This document shows, piece by piece, positions 8,566 to 17,562 of a DNA stretch of 64,000 bases (position 1 is the first letter of the stretch; every line of letters starts with the position of its first letter). The notes beneath the pieces are model-generated. The model ran no database searches and had not been told where the DNA came from. It saw only the letters and a program-made list of their open reading frames with translations. Source of the stretch: Paraburkholderia phosphatilytica (GTDB taxonomy: Bacteria; Pseudomonadota; Gammaproteobacteria; Burkholderiales; Burkholderiaceae). Made by a program: the position numbers and the translations under genes. Where the stretch lies: positions 1 to 64,000 of the forward strand of contig NZ_QQOA01000017.1 in NCBI RefSeq assembly GCF_003443895.1, in the 5' to 3' direction.

Positions 8566-9738
8566 ATGAACGCACCGAACGATACGCCGCACTCGCCCAG
8601 CTTCCCGTCCCGCCTGCCGAGCGTCGGCACGACGATCTTCACCGTGATGAGCGCGCTCGCGGCGGAGAAAGGCGCGGTGAATCTGGGCCAGGGCTTTCCG
8701 GATTTCGACTGCGATCCGCGCATCGTCGATGCGGTCAGCAACGCGATGCGCGCCGGCCACAACCAGTACCCGCCGATGGCCGGCGCCGCGCCGCTGCGCG
8801 AAGCGATCGCGAACAAGATCGAGCGCGTGTACGGCCGCCGCTACGACGCGGGCAGCGAGATCACCGTGACGGCGGGCGCCACCCAGGCACTGCTGACGGC
8901 GATCCTCTGCGCGGTGCATCCTGGCGACGAAGTGATCGTCGTCGAGCCGACCTACGACAGCTATCTGCCGTCGATCGAACTGGCGGGTGGCAAGCCGGTA
9001 TTCGTCACGCTCGAAGCGCCGGACTACGCGATTCCGTTCGACCGCCTCGCCGCCGCGATTACGCCGAAAACGCGGCTCCTGCTGATCAACACGCCGCACA
9101 ATCCGACCGGCACCGTCTGGCGCGCGGAAGATATGCAGAAGCTCGATGCGATCCTGCGCGGCACCAATGTGCTCGTGCTGTCCGACGAGGTGTACGAACA
9201 CATGGTCTACGACGGCGCGCCGCATGAAAGCGTGTCGCGCTATCCGGGTCTCGCGGAGCGCAGTTTCGTCGTGTCGAGCTTCGGCAAGACCTTCCACGTG
9301 ACGGGCTGGAAGATCGGCTATGTCGCAGCTCCTGCCGCGCTCACCGCCGAGTTCCGCAAGGTCCACCAGTTCAACGTGTTCACCGTGAACACGCCGATGC
9401 AGCTCGGGCTCGCGAGTTACCTCGCCGATCCCGCGCCGTATCTGAACCTGCCCGCGTTCTACCAGCAGAAGCGCGACTTCTTCCGCGCCGGCCTCGCGAA
9501 CTCGCGCTTCAAGCTGCTGCCGTGCGAAGGCACCTACTTCCAGTGCGTCGACTACTCGGCGATCAGCGACCTGCCCGAAGCGGAATTCGCGACGTGGCTC
9601 ACCGGCGAGATCGGCGTCGCGGCGATTCCGGTGTCCGCGTTCTATCACGAGCCGCACGAATCGGGCGTCGTGCGCTTCTGCTTCGCGAAACAGGAGAGCA
9701 CGCTCGCGACCGCGCTCGAGCGGCTCGCGAAGCTCTGA
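8566..9738 (+). CDS. PLP-dependent class I/II aminotransferase (methionine aminotransferase YbdL-like)
   Basis: Enzyme of 390 aa, fold type I. Visible features are LGQGFPDFDCDP near the N-terminus, the INTPHNPTGTVW motif, VLSDEVYEHM (Asp to the PLP ring nitrogen) and SSFGKTFHVTGWKIGY, with the Schiff-base lysine at about residue 241. The overall sequence resembles YbdL/kynurenine-type aminotransferases that use methionine or aromatic amino acids; substrate specificity is inferred. It stands alone. A TACAAT at 8448-8453 is a possible -10 element for this gene. Confidence 0.85.
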   Translation: MNAPNDTPHSPSFPSRLPSVGTTIFTVMSALAAEKGAVNLGQGFPDFDCDPRIVDAVSNAMRAGHNQYPPMAGAAPLREAIANKIERVYGRRYDAGSEITVTAGATQALLTAILCAVHPGDEVIVVEPTYDSYLPSIELAGGKPVFVTLEAPDYAIPFDRLAAAITPKTRLLLINTPHNPTGTVWRAEDMQKLDAILRGTNVLVLSDEVYEHMVYDGAPHESVSRYPGLAERSFVVSSFGKTFHVTGWKIGYVAAPAALTAEFRKVHQFNVFTVNTPMQLGLASYLADPAPYLNLPAFYQQKRDFFRAGLANSRFKLLPCEGTYFQCVDYSAISDLPEAEFATWLTGEIGVAAIPVSAFYHEPHESGVVRFCFAKQESTLATALERLAKL

Positions 9739-9790
9739 GTCAGTCACGGAGCGCGCGATGCGAACAAACCCGACGGCATCCCTAGCGCGC

Positions 9791-10447
9791 TCAATTGCCC
9801 TTCCAGATGGCGCCTCTCGCGAACGCCGCCTTGCGGTCCGCGTTCACCTTCAGTGCGGCGGCCCGGTCGCTGAACGCCTGCAGATAAGCGCGCCAGTCGA
9901 TGCCCGCCTCGGCCAGAAAGTCGCGGCCGTAGACGATCTGCGTCGACTGCCCGACGAGCGGCAGGCTCGCATAGCCCGCGGCATCCGCCACGGAAAAACG
10001 CTCGCCACGCACGAACGGCGCGAACTTCGCGAGCCGCTTGAAGCCCTCAATGTGCCGAACCAGCAGCTTCTCGGTGCGCCCCTTCGTCGCGTCCGTGATG
10101 GTGCCGCCGAAGAACGCCTGCTTGTACAGATTGCGCGCGACCAGTTCGAGATGCACGTCGATGAAGAACATCAGTTCGCGCTCCTTCGCCGCTTCCCACG
10201 GGTCCGCGGAAAAGATCCGCTTCTCGGGATACGATGCGGCGAGATACTCGACGATCGCCTGCGACTCGCACAGCGAGCCCTGTTCCGTGACAATGAACGG
10301 GATCTTGCCGAGCGGCGAATGCGCGAGCATCGGCTCGGCCTGCGAGGGCGCCGTCGGTACTTCCTCATACGGAATGCCGTACTCGAGCAGCACGAACTTC
10401 ACCTTGTTGAAGTAGTTCGACTGCGCAAAACCATGCAGCTCAATCAT
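9791..10447 (-). CDS. Glutathione S-transferase family protein
   Basis: Protein of 218 aa. The N-terminal thioredoxin-like domain starts MIELHGFAQSNYFNKVKF and contains the SPLGKIPFI cis-Pro loop and GSLCESQAIVEYL (Glu/Ser glutathione-binding motif). The all-alpha C-terminal domain ends at GAIWKGN. The frame is open much further upstream, but the ATG at 10447 has an AAGGAGA 6 nt before it and begins the GST domain exactly. It faces away from the hydroxyacyl-CoA dehydrogenase gene. Confidence 0.88.
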   Translation of the reverse strand: MIELHGFAQSNYFNKVKFVLLEYGIPYEEVPTAPSQAEPMLAHSPLGKIPFIVTEQGSLCESQAIVEYLAASYPEKRIFSADPWEAAKERELMFFIDVHLELVARNLYKQAFFGGTITDATKGRTEKLLVRHIEGFKRLAKFAPFVRGERFSVADAAGYASLPLVGQSTQIVYGRDFLAEAGIDWRAYLQAFSDRAAALKVNADRKAAFARGAIWKGN

Positions 10448-10644
10448 CCGGTGTCTCCTTCCGGTTCGAGGTCGAAGGTGGCGCAGGCAGCGGCGGCGAG
10501 AAGCTGTGCCAAACAGCGCCGACGCATCGCGCGCGATGCATTCGCCGGGCCATTGCGAGATCTCCATGATGGCCCCGCAAATGAATTGCAGGACAAATCG
10601 CACGATCGTGCTATCTTAAAAATAACCATGGAGTCACGCAAGTC

Positions 10645-12207
10645 ATGACCTCTCGCGAATCAACCAGAGCCATCGAAACGATCGGCATCGTCGGCACCGG
10701 CGCAATGGGCCGCGGCATTGCGCAGATCGCCTCGCTGTCGGGCCTGACCGTGCGCCTGTTCGACACGAACCCGGCCGCCGTCGGCGCCGCGCGCGACTAT
10801 CTCGCGGACACGTTCGCCAAACTCACGTCCAAGGGCAAGCTCGACGACGCGAAAGCACGCGCCGCGCTCGCGTGCGTAAGCGGTGCGGAATCGCTCGCCG
10901 CTTTCGCGGACTGCGATCTCGTGATCGAAGCGATCCTCGAAAAGCTCGACGTGAAGCGCGAGCTGTTCCGCGAGCTCGAAGGCATCGTCGGCGAAACGTG
11001 CGTGCTCGCGTCGAACACGTCGTCGCTGTCGATCACCGCGATCGCGGCCGGCTGCAGCCGCCCCGAGCGCGTCGCGGGCTTCCACTTCTTCAACCCGGTG
11101 CCGCTGATGAAGGTTGTCGAAGTGATCGACGGTCTGCGCGGCGACCGCGCGGCCGGCGACGCGCTGATGGACCTCGCGCGCCGCGTCGGTCACACGCCGG
11201 TGCGCGCGAAGGACATGCCCGGCTTCATCGTCAACCACGCCGGCCGCGGGATGAACACCGAAGGCCTGCGCGTCGCGGGCGAAGGCGTCGCGAGCTTCGC
11301 GGACATCGACCGGATCATGCGCGAGCAGGCCGGCTTCCGGCTCGGGCCGTTCGAGCTGCTCGACCTCACCGCGCTCGACGTGTCGCATCCGGTGATGGAG
11401 TCGATCTACCACCAGTTCTACGAGGAGCCGCGCTTTCGTCCGTCGCCGATCACCGCGACGCGGCTCGCGGGCGGTCTGATTGGCCGCAAGGCGGGCGAAG
11501 GCTTCTACGCGTATCCCGACGGCAAGCAGCAGGTCGAAGCCGTTGCACCCGCGCCTACCGCGCTGCCGGCGCGCGTGTGGGTGAGCCGCCAGCATCCGGA
11601 AGCGCGCGAAGCGCTGCTGCCGATCATCGCGAAGACCGGCGTGCCGCTCGACGAGAGCGCAACGCCGGCAGCGGACGCGCTGATCGTCGTCACGCCGTTC
11701 GGCACCGATGCAACCACGGCCGCAGTCGAAGAACAGCTGGACGCGCGCCGCGTGGTCGCGATCGACACGCTGTTCCCGGTAGCCGAAGCGCAGCGCCGCA
11801 CGCTGATGACGACGCCCGCCACCACCCGCGCCGCGCGCGACGCCGCGCACGCGCTCTTCGCGCACGACGGCGTGCCCGTCACCGTGATTCGCGATTCGGC
11901 GGGCTTCGTCGCGCAACGCGTTGCCGCGACGATCGTCAACATCGGTTGCGACATCGCACAGCAGCAGATCGCGACACCCGAGGACATCGATCTCGCGGTG
12001 ACGCTCGGACTCGGCTATCCGAAGGGCCCGCTCGCACTCGGCGACGCCCTCGGCGCGGCGACCATCCTCACGATCCTGCGCAACATGACCGCGGTGCTCG
12101 GCGACCCGCGCTATCGCCCGTCACCGTGGCTCGCGCGGCGCGCGCAGCTCGGCCTGTCGCTGACCCAGGGCGATGCCGCCGATGCCCCTGATGGAGCCGC
12201 ACAATGA
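10645..12207 (+). CDS. 3-hydroxyacyl-CoA dehydrogenase, PaaH-like
   Basis: NAD-dependent oxidation of 3-hydroxyacyl-CoA to 3-ketoacyl-CoA. The 520-aa protein has an N-terminal Rossmann domain (IGIVGTGAMGRGIAQIAS, about residues 13-30), the family motif AGFHFFNPVPLMKVVEV, and two C-terminal 3HCDH domains (about 185-285 and 410-505; PGFIVNHAGRGMNTE and SAGFVAQRVAATIVN). The double C-terminal domain and length fit the PaaH/PaaC type that acts on 3-hydroxyadipyl-CoA. It starts a tight operon: the next start overlaps its stop by 4 bp. The other genes specific to the phenylacetate pathway are not in the window, so the real substrate is open. Confidence 0.82.
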   Translation: MTSRESTRAIETIGIVGTGAMGRGIAQIASLSGLTVRLFDTNPAAVGAARDYLADTFAKLTSKGKLDDAKARAALACVSGAESLAAFADCDLVIEAILEKLDVKRELFRELEGIVGETCVLASNTSSLSITAIAAGCSRPERVAGFHFFNPVPLMKVVEVIDGLRGDRAAGDALMDLARRVGHTPVRAKDMPGFIVNHAGRGMNTEGLRVAGEGVASFADIDRIMREQAGFRLGPFELLDLTALDVSHPVMESIYHQFYEEPRFRPSPITATRLAGGLIGRKAGEGFYAYPDGKQQVEAVAPAPTALPARVWVSRQHPEAREALLPIIAKTGVPLDESATPAADALIVVTPFGTDATTAAVEEQLDARRVVAIDTLFPVAEAQRRTLMTTPATTRAARDAAHALFAHDGVPVTVIRDSAGFVAQRVAATIVNIGCDIAQQQIATPEDIDLAVTLGLGYPKGPLALGDALGAATILTILRNMTAVLGDPRYRPSPWLARRAQLGLSLTQGDAADAPDGAAQ

Positions 12208-12992
12208 GCGCCGAACTGCTCGCGTCGACCGCGCCTGGACATGACGGCACGCTGGTGCTGACGCTGTCGAACCCCGGCATGCGTAACGCGCTGCACCCCG
12301 ACATGTACGCGGCCGGCATCGAAGCGATCGACAGCGCGGACCGCGACCCGTCGATCCGCGCGATCGTGCTGACCGGTGCCGACAACTTCTTCTGCGCGGG
12401 CGGCAATCTGAACCGCCTGCTCGAGAATCGCGCGAAAGATCCATCGGTGCAGGCGCAAAGCATCGATCTGCTCGGCGAATGGATCACCGCGCTGCGCGAA
12501 TCGCGCAAGCCGGTGATCGCAGCAGTGGAAGGCGCCGCGGCCGGCGCGGGCTTCTCGCTCGCGCTCGCTTGCGATCTGATCGTCGCAGCGGAAGACGCGA
12601 AGTTCGTGATGTCGTACGCACGCGTCGCGCTGACGCCGGATGGCGGCGGCTCGTGGTTTCTTGCCCGCGAGCTGCCGCGCCAGCTCGCTACCGAAGTGCT
12701 GCTCGAAGCAAAGCCCATCAGCGCGACGCGACTCTACGACACCGGCGTCGTGAATCGCGTCGTGAAGCCGGGCACCGCGCGCGATGCCGCGCTTGCGTGG
12801 GCCGACGAGCTCGCGCAGCTGTCGCCGAACGCGACCGCGCGGATCAAGTCGCTGGTCGGCGCGGCGCCCGAACAGCCGCTCGCCGCGCACCTCACGGCCG
12901 AGCGCGACAGCTTCGTCGCGTCGCTGATGCATCGCGACGGCCTCGAAGGCATCAGCGCATTCCTCGACAAACGCAAGCCCGACTACTCATGA
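12204..12992 (+). CDS. Enoyl-CoA hydratase/isomerase (possibly alternative oxepin-CoA hydrolase)
   Basis: Crotonase-fold protein of 262 aa. The oxyanion-hole segments are FFCAGGNLNRL and AAVEGAAAGAGFSLALACD, and the active-site region is VALTPDGGGSWFLARELP. Asp/Gly replaces one of the two catalytic Glu positions of classical hydratases, so hydrolase or isomerase chemistry is possible. The sequence resembles proteins labelled oxepin-CoA hydrolase, alternative type, which pair with PaaH-like enzymes. ATGA overlap on both sides shows translational coupling with the dehydrogenase and the phosphatase genes. Confidence 0.8.
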   Translation: MSAELLASTAPGHDGTLVLTLSNPGMRNALHPDMYAAGIEAIDSADRDPSIRAIVLTGADNFFCAGGNLNRLLENRAKDPSVQAQSIDLLGEWITALRESRKPVIAAVEGAAAGAGFSLALACDLIVAAEDAKFVMSYARVALTPDGGGSWFLARELPRQLATEVLLEAKPISATRLYDTGVVNRVVKPGTARDAALAWADELAQLSPNATARIKSLVGAAPEQPLAAHLTAERDSFVASLMHRDGLEGISAFLDKRKPDYS

Positions 12993-13726
12993 GCCTGCCC
13001 GAGCCTCTCGACACGTCCGCATGGCAGCCGCCGAAGCGGCGCCGCATCTACCTGATGCGTCACGGCGACGTCACCTATTTCGACGACACGGGCCGGCCGA
13101 TCCACCCTGAAACCGTGCCGCTCAACGAGCGCGGCTGCGCGGAAGCGAGCGCCGCCGGGCGCGCGTTCGCGGAACAGGCGCTGACGTTCGACCGCGTGAT
13201 CGTCAGCGGCTTGCCGCGCACGATCGAAACCGCGCGCCGCGTGCTGGCGGAAACCGGACAGCGTGCCGAGCTCGAAGTCGAGCCGACGTGGGAAGAGATC
13301 CGCGGCGGCAAGCTCGGCACGATTCCGGCCGCGAATCTCGAAGCGGCGTTTCTCGGCGCGTTCGATGGCATCGTCCCCGAAAGCACGCAGTTCCTCGGCG
13401 GCGAAACGATCGGCGCGCTGTTCGACCGCGTGCTGCCGGCGCTGCACGGACTGCGCGAAGACGCCGCATGGGACACGGTGCTGCTCGTGCTGCACGGCGG
13501 CGTGAACCGCGCGATCCTGTCGCACGCGATCACGGCGGGCGGCCGCACGTTCTTCGGCCACCTCGCGCAGGCGACTGGCTGCATCAACGCGCTCGACGTC
13601 GGCGACGAACCACGCGACTGGGTCGTGCGCACCGTCAATTACAGCCCGAGCGCACCGTTGCATCGCGATACCCGCAGCACCACGATGGAAAAGCTCTACG
13701 CGCAGTTCCTGCAGACACGCGGATAG
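12989..13726 (+). CDS. Histidine phosphatase family protein
   Basis: Protein of 245 aa in the phosphoglycerate-mutase-like superfamily. YLMRHGDVTYF at about residues 22-32 carries the catalytic RHG; VIVSGLPRTIETAR has the second Arg; WEEIRGGKLG the acid; LLVLHGGVNRAIL the second catalytic His. Its substrate is unknown. It is translated as part of the acyl-CoA operon (4-bp overlap with the hydratase) and lies just before a phosphotransferase gene, which suggests it may act on a phosphorylated intermediate or product of that pathway; this is inference. Confidence 0.85.
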   Translation: MSLPEPLDTSAWQPPKRRRIYLMRHGDVTYFDDTGRPIHPETVPLNERGCAEASAAGRAFAEQALTFDRVIVSGLPRTIETARRVLAETGQRAELEVEPTWEEIRGGKLGTIPAANLEAAFLGAFDGIVPESTQFLGGETIGALFDRVLPALHGLREDAAWDTVLLVLHGGVNRAILSHAITAGGRTFFGHLAQATGCINALDVGDEPRDWVVRTVNYSPSAPLHRDTRSTTMEKLYAQFLQTRG

Positions 13727-13806
13727 CGCGTCGCTCGCGTGCGAACGCCACAACCGATGCAGCCAGCCGGCACGCATCGCGACATGACAACGGGAGGAGA
13801 CACCCG

Positions 13807-14904
13807 ATGACGCAACCGAACCCGGACTACGCCGCCTTCGAAGGCACGCGCGAGGTCGCGCCCCGTCACCGCTTCGATCACGATGCGTTGTCCGCGTGGC
13901 TCGCGCAGCACGTCGAAGGCTTCGCGGGTCCGCTCACCGTCGAGCAGTTCGCGGGCGGCCAGTCGAACCCGACCTTCAAGCTGATCACACCGTCGCGCGC
14001 GTACGTGATGCGCGCGAAGCCCGCGCCCGTCGCGAAGCTGCTGCCGTCGGCGCATGCGATCGAACGCGAGTATCGCGTGATGGATGCGCTCGCGGACACC
14101 GACGTGCCGGTCGCGAAGATGCTCGCGCTGTGCGACGACGAAAGCGTGATCGGCCGCGCATTCTACGTGATGGAGTTCGTCGAGGGCCGCGTGCTGTGGG
14201 ACCCGGCACTGCCCGGCATGTCGCCTGCGGAGCGCGGCGCGATCTTCAACGAGATGAACCGCGTGATCGCGGCGCTCCATAAGGTCGATCCCGCGAAGGT
14301 GGGCCTCGCCGACTACGGCAAGCCCGGCAACTACGTCGCGCGGCAGATCGGGCGCTGGAGCAAACAGTACCAGGCATCCGAGACCGAATCGATCGATGCG
14401 ATGAACCGGCTGATCGACTGGTTGCCGCAGCATCTGCCCAACGCGGCCGACGAGCGGACCACGGTCGTGCATGGCGACTTTCGCCTCGACAACCTGATCT
14501 TCGATCCGCACGAGCCGCGTGTGCTCGCGGTGCTCGACTGGGAGTTGTCGACGCTCGGCGACCCGCTCGCCGACTTCGCGTATCACTGCATGACGTGGCA
14601 CGTCGACCCCGCGCAGTTCCGCGGCATCGCAGGGCTCGACTGGGCCGCGCTCGGCATTCCGGACGAGCCGCACTATGTGCAGCGCTATCGCGAGCGAACC
14701 GGCTTCGGCATTCCCGGCGACTGGAACTTCTACCTCGCGTACAACATGTTCCGCATCGCGGCGATTCTGCAAGGGATCATGAAGCGCGTCGTCGACGGTA
14801 CGGCCGCGAGCGCGCAGGCACTCGACGCGGGCCGCCGTGCGAAGCCGATGGCCGAGCTCGCGTGGCAGTACGCGCAGAAGGTGTCCACCTCTTCCCAACC
14901 TTGA
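13807..14904 (+). CDS. APH-type phosphotransferase, ACAD10/11 kinase-domain-like (LvaA-like)
   Basis: Protein of 365 aa with a protein-kinase-like fold of the aminoglycoside phosphotransferase family. Seen are a glycine-containing nucleotide loop (FAGGQSNPTFKL), TTVVHGDFRLDNLIFD (catalytic Asp and Asn) and VLAVLDWELSTLGDPLADFA (metal-binding Asp). This subtype forms the N-terminal half of eukaryotic ACAD10/ACAD11, and in Pseudomonas LvaA a relative phosphorylates the hydroxyl of 4-hydroxyvaleryl-CoA. An ACAD11-like dehydrogenase gene follows 19 bp later, so the two probably work in sequence. ATG 13807 follows GGGAGGAG. Confidence 0.82.
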   Translation: MTQPNPDYAAFEGTREVAPRHRFDHDALSAWLAQHVEGFAGPLTVEQFAGGQSNPTFKLITPSRAYVMRAKPAPVAKLLPSAHAIEREYRVMDALADTDVPVAKMLALCDDESVIGRAFYVMEFVEGRVLWDPALPGMSPAERGAIFNEMNRVIAALHKVDPAKVGLADYGKPGNYVARQIGRWSKQYQASETESIDAMNRLIDWLPQHLPNAADERTTVVHGDFRLDNLIFDPHEPRVLAVLDWELSTLGDPLADFAYHCMTWHVDPAQFRGIAGLDWAALGIPDEPHYVQRYRERTGFGIPGDWNFYLAYNMFRIAAILQGIMKRVVDGTAASAQALDAGRRAKPMAELAWQYAQKVSTSSQP

Positions 14905-14923
14905 GCGAACCACGAGGTCACAG

Positions 14924-16153
14924 ATGAATTTCGACTACACCCCGAAGGTCGACGCGTTGCGCGAACGGCTGCTCGCGTTCTTCGACGAGCACATCTATCC
15001 GAACGAAGCCGCGTTCGCCGCGGAAATCGCGAAGAATCGCGCGGAAGGCAACGCGTGGGTGCCGACCGAACTGATGGAAACGCTCAAGGCGCGCGCCCGC
15101 GAGGCCGGGCTGTGGAATCTGTTCCTGCCTAACTCCGAGCGCGGCGCGGGTTTGACCAATCTCGAGTACGCGCCGCTGTGCGAGATCATGGGCCGCGTGC
15201 CGTGGGCGCCGGAAGCGTTCAACTGCAACGCGCCCGATACCGGCAACATGGAAACCATCGAACGCTACGGCAGCGACGCGCACAAGCGCGAATGGCTCGA
15301 ACCGCTGCTCGAAGGCCAGATCCGCTCGGCGTTCCTGATGACCGAGCCCGAAGTGGCATCGTCGGATGCGACCAACATCCAGACCCGCATCGAGCGCGAC
15401 GGCGATCACTACGTGATCAATGGCCGCAAGTGGTGGTCTTCCGGCGCCGGCGATCCGCGCTGCAAGGTCTTCATCCTGATGGGCAAGACCGATCCGGCCG
15501 CGGAGCGTCATCGCCAGCAGTCGATGATCTTCGTGCCTGCGGATGCGACGGGCGTCACCGTGCATCGTCCGCTGACGGTGTTCGGTTACGACGACGCGCC
15601 GCACGGTCACATGGAGATCTCGCTCGACAACGTGCGCGTGCCCGCGTCGAACATCCTGCTCGGCGAAGGGCGCGGCTTCGAGATTGCGCAGGGCCGGCTC
15701 GGCCCGGGCCGCATCCACCACTGCATGCGCCTGATCGGGCTCGCGGAGCGCGCGCTGGAACTGATGTCGAAACGCGTGCTGAAGCGCGTCGCGTTCGGCA
15801 AGCCGATCGCGTCGCAGACGGTCACGCAGGAACGCATCGCCGAGGCGCGCTGCATGATCGATCAGGCACGTCTGCTGACGCTCAAGACCGCGTACATGAT
15901 GGACACCGTCGGCAACAAGGGCGCGCGCGGCGAGATCGCGATGATCAAGGTCGTCGCGCCGAACATGGCCTGCCAGGTGATCGACTGGGCGATGCAGGCG
16001 CACGGCGCCGCGGGCATGAGCGACGATTTTCCGCTCGCCTATGCATACACGACCGCGCGCACGCTGCGCTTCGCCGACGGCCCGGACGAAGTGCACCGCA
16101 ACGCGATCGCGAAGCTCGAGCTGTCGAAGTATCTGGATCGCGACGCGGGTTGA
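14924..16153 (+). CDS. Acyl-CoA dehydrogenase, ACAD10/11-type (LvaC-like)
   Basis: FAD flavoprotein of 409 aa. Visible elements: AFLMTEPEVASSDATN (substrate/FAD loop), INGRKWWSSGAGDPRC, LGPGRIHHCMRLIG, KRVAFGKPIASQ and the C-terminal QAHGAAGMSDDFPLA and LRFADGPDEVH. The GRIHHCMR and WWSSGAG signatures match the ACAD10/11 dehydrogenase domain. With the preceding kinase it could convert 4-phosphoacyl-CoA to 2-enoyl-CoA, which the hydratase and dehydrogenase of the same cluster would take further. It is the last gene of this strand run; a decayed fragment lies right after the stop. Confidence 0.85.
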   Translation: MNFDYTPKVDALRERLLAFFDEHIYPNEAAFAAEIAKNRAEGNAWVPTELMETLKARAREAGLWNLFLPNSERGAGLTNLEYAPLCEIMGRVPWAPEAFNCNAPDTGNMETIERYGSDAHKREWLEPLLEGQIRSAFLMTEPEVASSDATNIQTRIERDGDHYVINGRKWWSSGAGDPRCKVFILMGKTDPAAERHRQQSMIFVPADATGVTVHRPLTVFGYDDAPHGHMEISLDNVRVPASNILLGEGRGFEIAQGRLGPGRIHHCMRLIGLAERALELMSKRVLKRVAFGKPIASQTVTQERIAEARCMIDQARLLTLKTAYMMDTVGNKGARGEIAMIKVVAPNMACQVIDWAMQAHGAAGMSDDFPLAYAYTTARTLRFADGPDEVHRNAIAKLELSKYLDRDAG

Positions 16154-16450
16154 TCACGTTCTAACGTCGCAATGCGGAAGTTGCGGCAGCGCGTTGATGC
16201 ACGCCTGCCGTACGCGTTCGACGACGTGCGCCCAATCTTCATCCACCGATGTCTGGCGGAACAGGCGCGTGGTGGATGGATACCATGGCGTCGTGTCGCC
16301 CGTCTTCATCCAGCGCCAGTCGGTCGGCATCGCCGACAGCAGCGGCGGCGCGAGCGCGTCCAGCGCGGCCGCGAATTAGCCGAGTGCAAACAGCCCGGCT
16401 GCCGCGTGTTCGACGTCGCCGCTTGCGGGTTCAGCATCGACAGGTTCCAT
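16154..16450 (-). pseudogene. Remnant of a TPR/glycosyltransferase-type protein C-terminus
   Basis: On the minus strand, one frame reads 24 codons (MEPVDAEP... ending AAAGLFALG), an in-frame TAA at 16376-16378, then 73 codons to a TGA at 16154. The second part contains MPTDWRWMKTGDTTPWYP, TRLFRQ and DWAHVVERVRQAC. This resembles the end of TPR proteins with a GT9-like C-terminal domain, where a WRWL..GD(T/S)PWYP..RLFRQ motif precedes the last helix. The rest of the gene is absent upstream (16451-16814), so I read it as a decayed fragment. The flanking 16451-16814 stretch shows nothing I recognise. Confidence 0.6.
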
Positions 16451-16814
16451 TGCTCATCTACCGTAACCAGACCGGAGCCGCCGGCATCGATCTGCAACGA
16501 CGACGCTTAAGGTCGATCGCTCATTGTGCAGGAATGCCTGGTATCCGCGGGACGATTCGTGCATGGATTCGCCGCTTTTTATCGCGGGCCATGCCGCAAC
16601 TGCCGACACTACTGCGCAGCGCTCAACGGCGTCGCGCATTGATCGCGCTTCGCTGCATGCTCAACGAGTGAAAGCCAGCCTTAAGCGTCCTGCCGCGCGC
16701 CCTGCAGCATCAAACGATCTGTGCTGTAATTTTCGCCTGCCGCGGTGGACTCTGCGCATCTGTGCGCGCTGACGCCGCTATCCGGAACCGCACAACGCAC
16801 GCAAGGAAACGACG

Positions 16815-17516
16815 ATGATCGACGCTTATAGCTGGGCGACCCCGAATGGTCACAAGGTCCACATCATGCTCGAAGAAACGGGGCTCGCGTATCGCGTGCA
16901 CGCGGTGGACATCGGCGCCGGCGACCAGTTCAAGCCCGAGTTTCTCTCGATCAGCCCGAACAACAAGATCCCCGCGATCACCGACTCCGAAGGCCCCGGT
17001 TCGACCGACGGCAAGCCGTTCCCGCTGTTCGAATCGGGCGCGATTCTCGTCTATCTGGCCGAGAAGACCGGGAAGTTTTTGCCCACCGATCCGGCGGCAC
17101 GCTACGCGACGCTGCAGTGGGTGATGTTCCAGATGGGCGGCCTCGGCCCGATGCTCGGCCAGGCGCACCACTTCCGCATCTATGCGCCGCAGCAGATCGA
17201 ATACGCGGTGAACCGCTATACGAACGAAGCGAAGCGGCTCTATAACGTGATGGACGCGCAGCTCGGCAAAACCCGCTACCTCGCCGGCGACGACTACACG
17301 ATCGCGGATATCGCCGCGTTTCCGTGGACGCGTTCGTGGCAGAACCAGGGCATCGATCTCGATGCGGTGCCGAACGTGAAGCGCTGGCACGAAGAGATCG
17401 CCGCGCGGCCCGCAGTGCAGCGCGGCGTCGAGGTGCTCGCGTCGGCACGCAAGCCGTTGATGGACGACAAGGCCAAAGAGATGCTGTTCGGCACCACGCA
17501 GTACACGAAGCGGTGA
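16815..17516 (+). CDS. Glutathione S-transferase, nu-class (YfcG-like disulfide-bond oxidoreductase)
   Basis: Protein of 233 aa. The N-terminus has ATPNGHKVHIMLEETGL, the Thr-Pro-Asn-Gly-x-Lys signature of nu-class GSTs such as YfcG, which bind two glutathiones and reduce disulfides. SPNNKIPAITD (cis-Pro loop) and PLFESGAILVYLAEK (glutathione contacts) follow, then a helical C-domain with YTIADIAAFPW. It ends 46 bp before the convergent MaoC gene. Upstream is the pseudogene-bearing gap. Cytoplasmic. Confidence 0.88.
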   Translation: MIDAYSWATPNGHKVHIMLEETGLAYRVHAVDIGAGDQFKPEFLSISPNNKIPAITDSEGPGSTDGKPFPLFESGAILVYLAEKTGKFLPTDPAARYATLQWVMFQMGGLGPMLGQAHHFRIYAPQQIEYAVNRYTNEAKRLYNVMDAQLGKTRYLAGDDYTIADIAAFPWTRSWQNQGIDLDAVPNVKRWHEEIAARPAVQRGVEVLASARKPLMDDKAKEMLFGTTQYTKR

Positions 17517-17562
17517 ACGCGCGCAGGCGCCGCGGCGGCTCAAACACGAACCCGAACCCGCG

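Noticed and set aside
8380..9747. Long minus-strand open frame opposite the aminotransferase
   Set aside because: It is the Arg-rich complement of a high-GC gene; the + strand protein has full family motifs and this one has none. The same applies to many long antisense frames over the nuo, pnp and acyl-CoA genes.
16451..16814. Gene in the gap upstream of the second GST
   Set aside because: Open frames are short, mutually overlapping and without recognisable motifs or ribosome sites.
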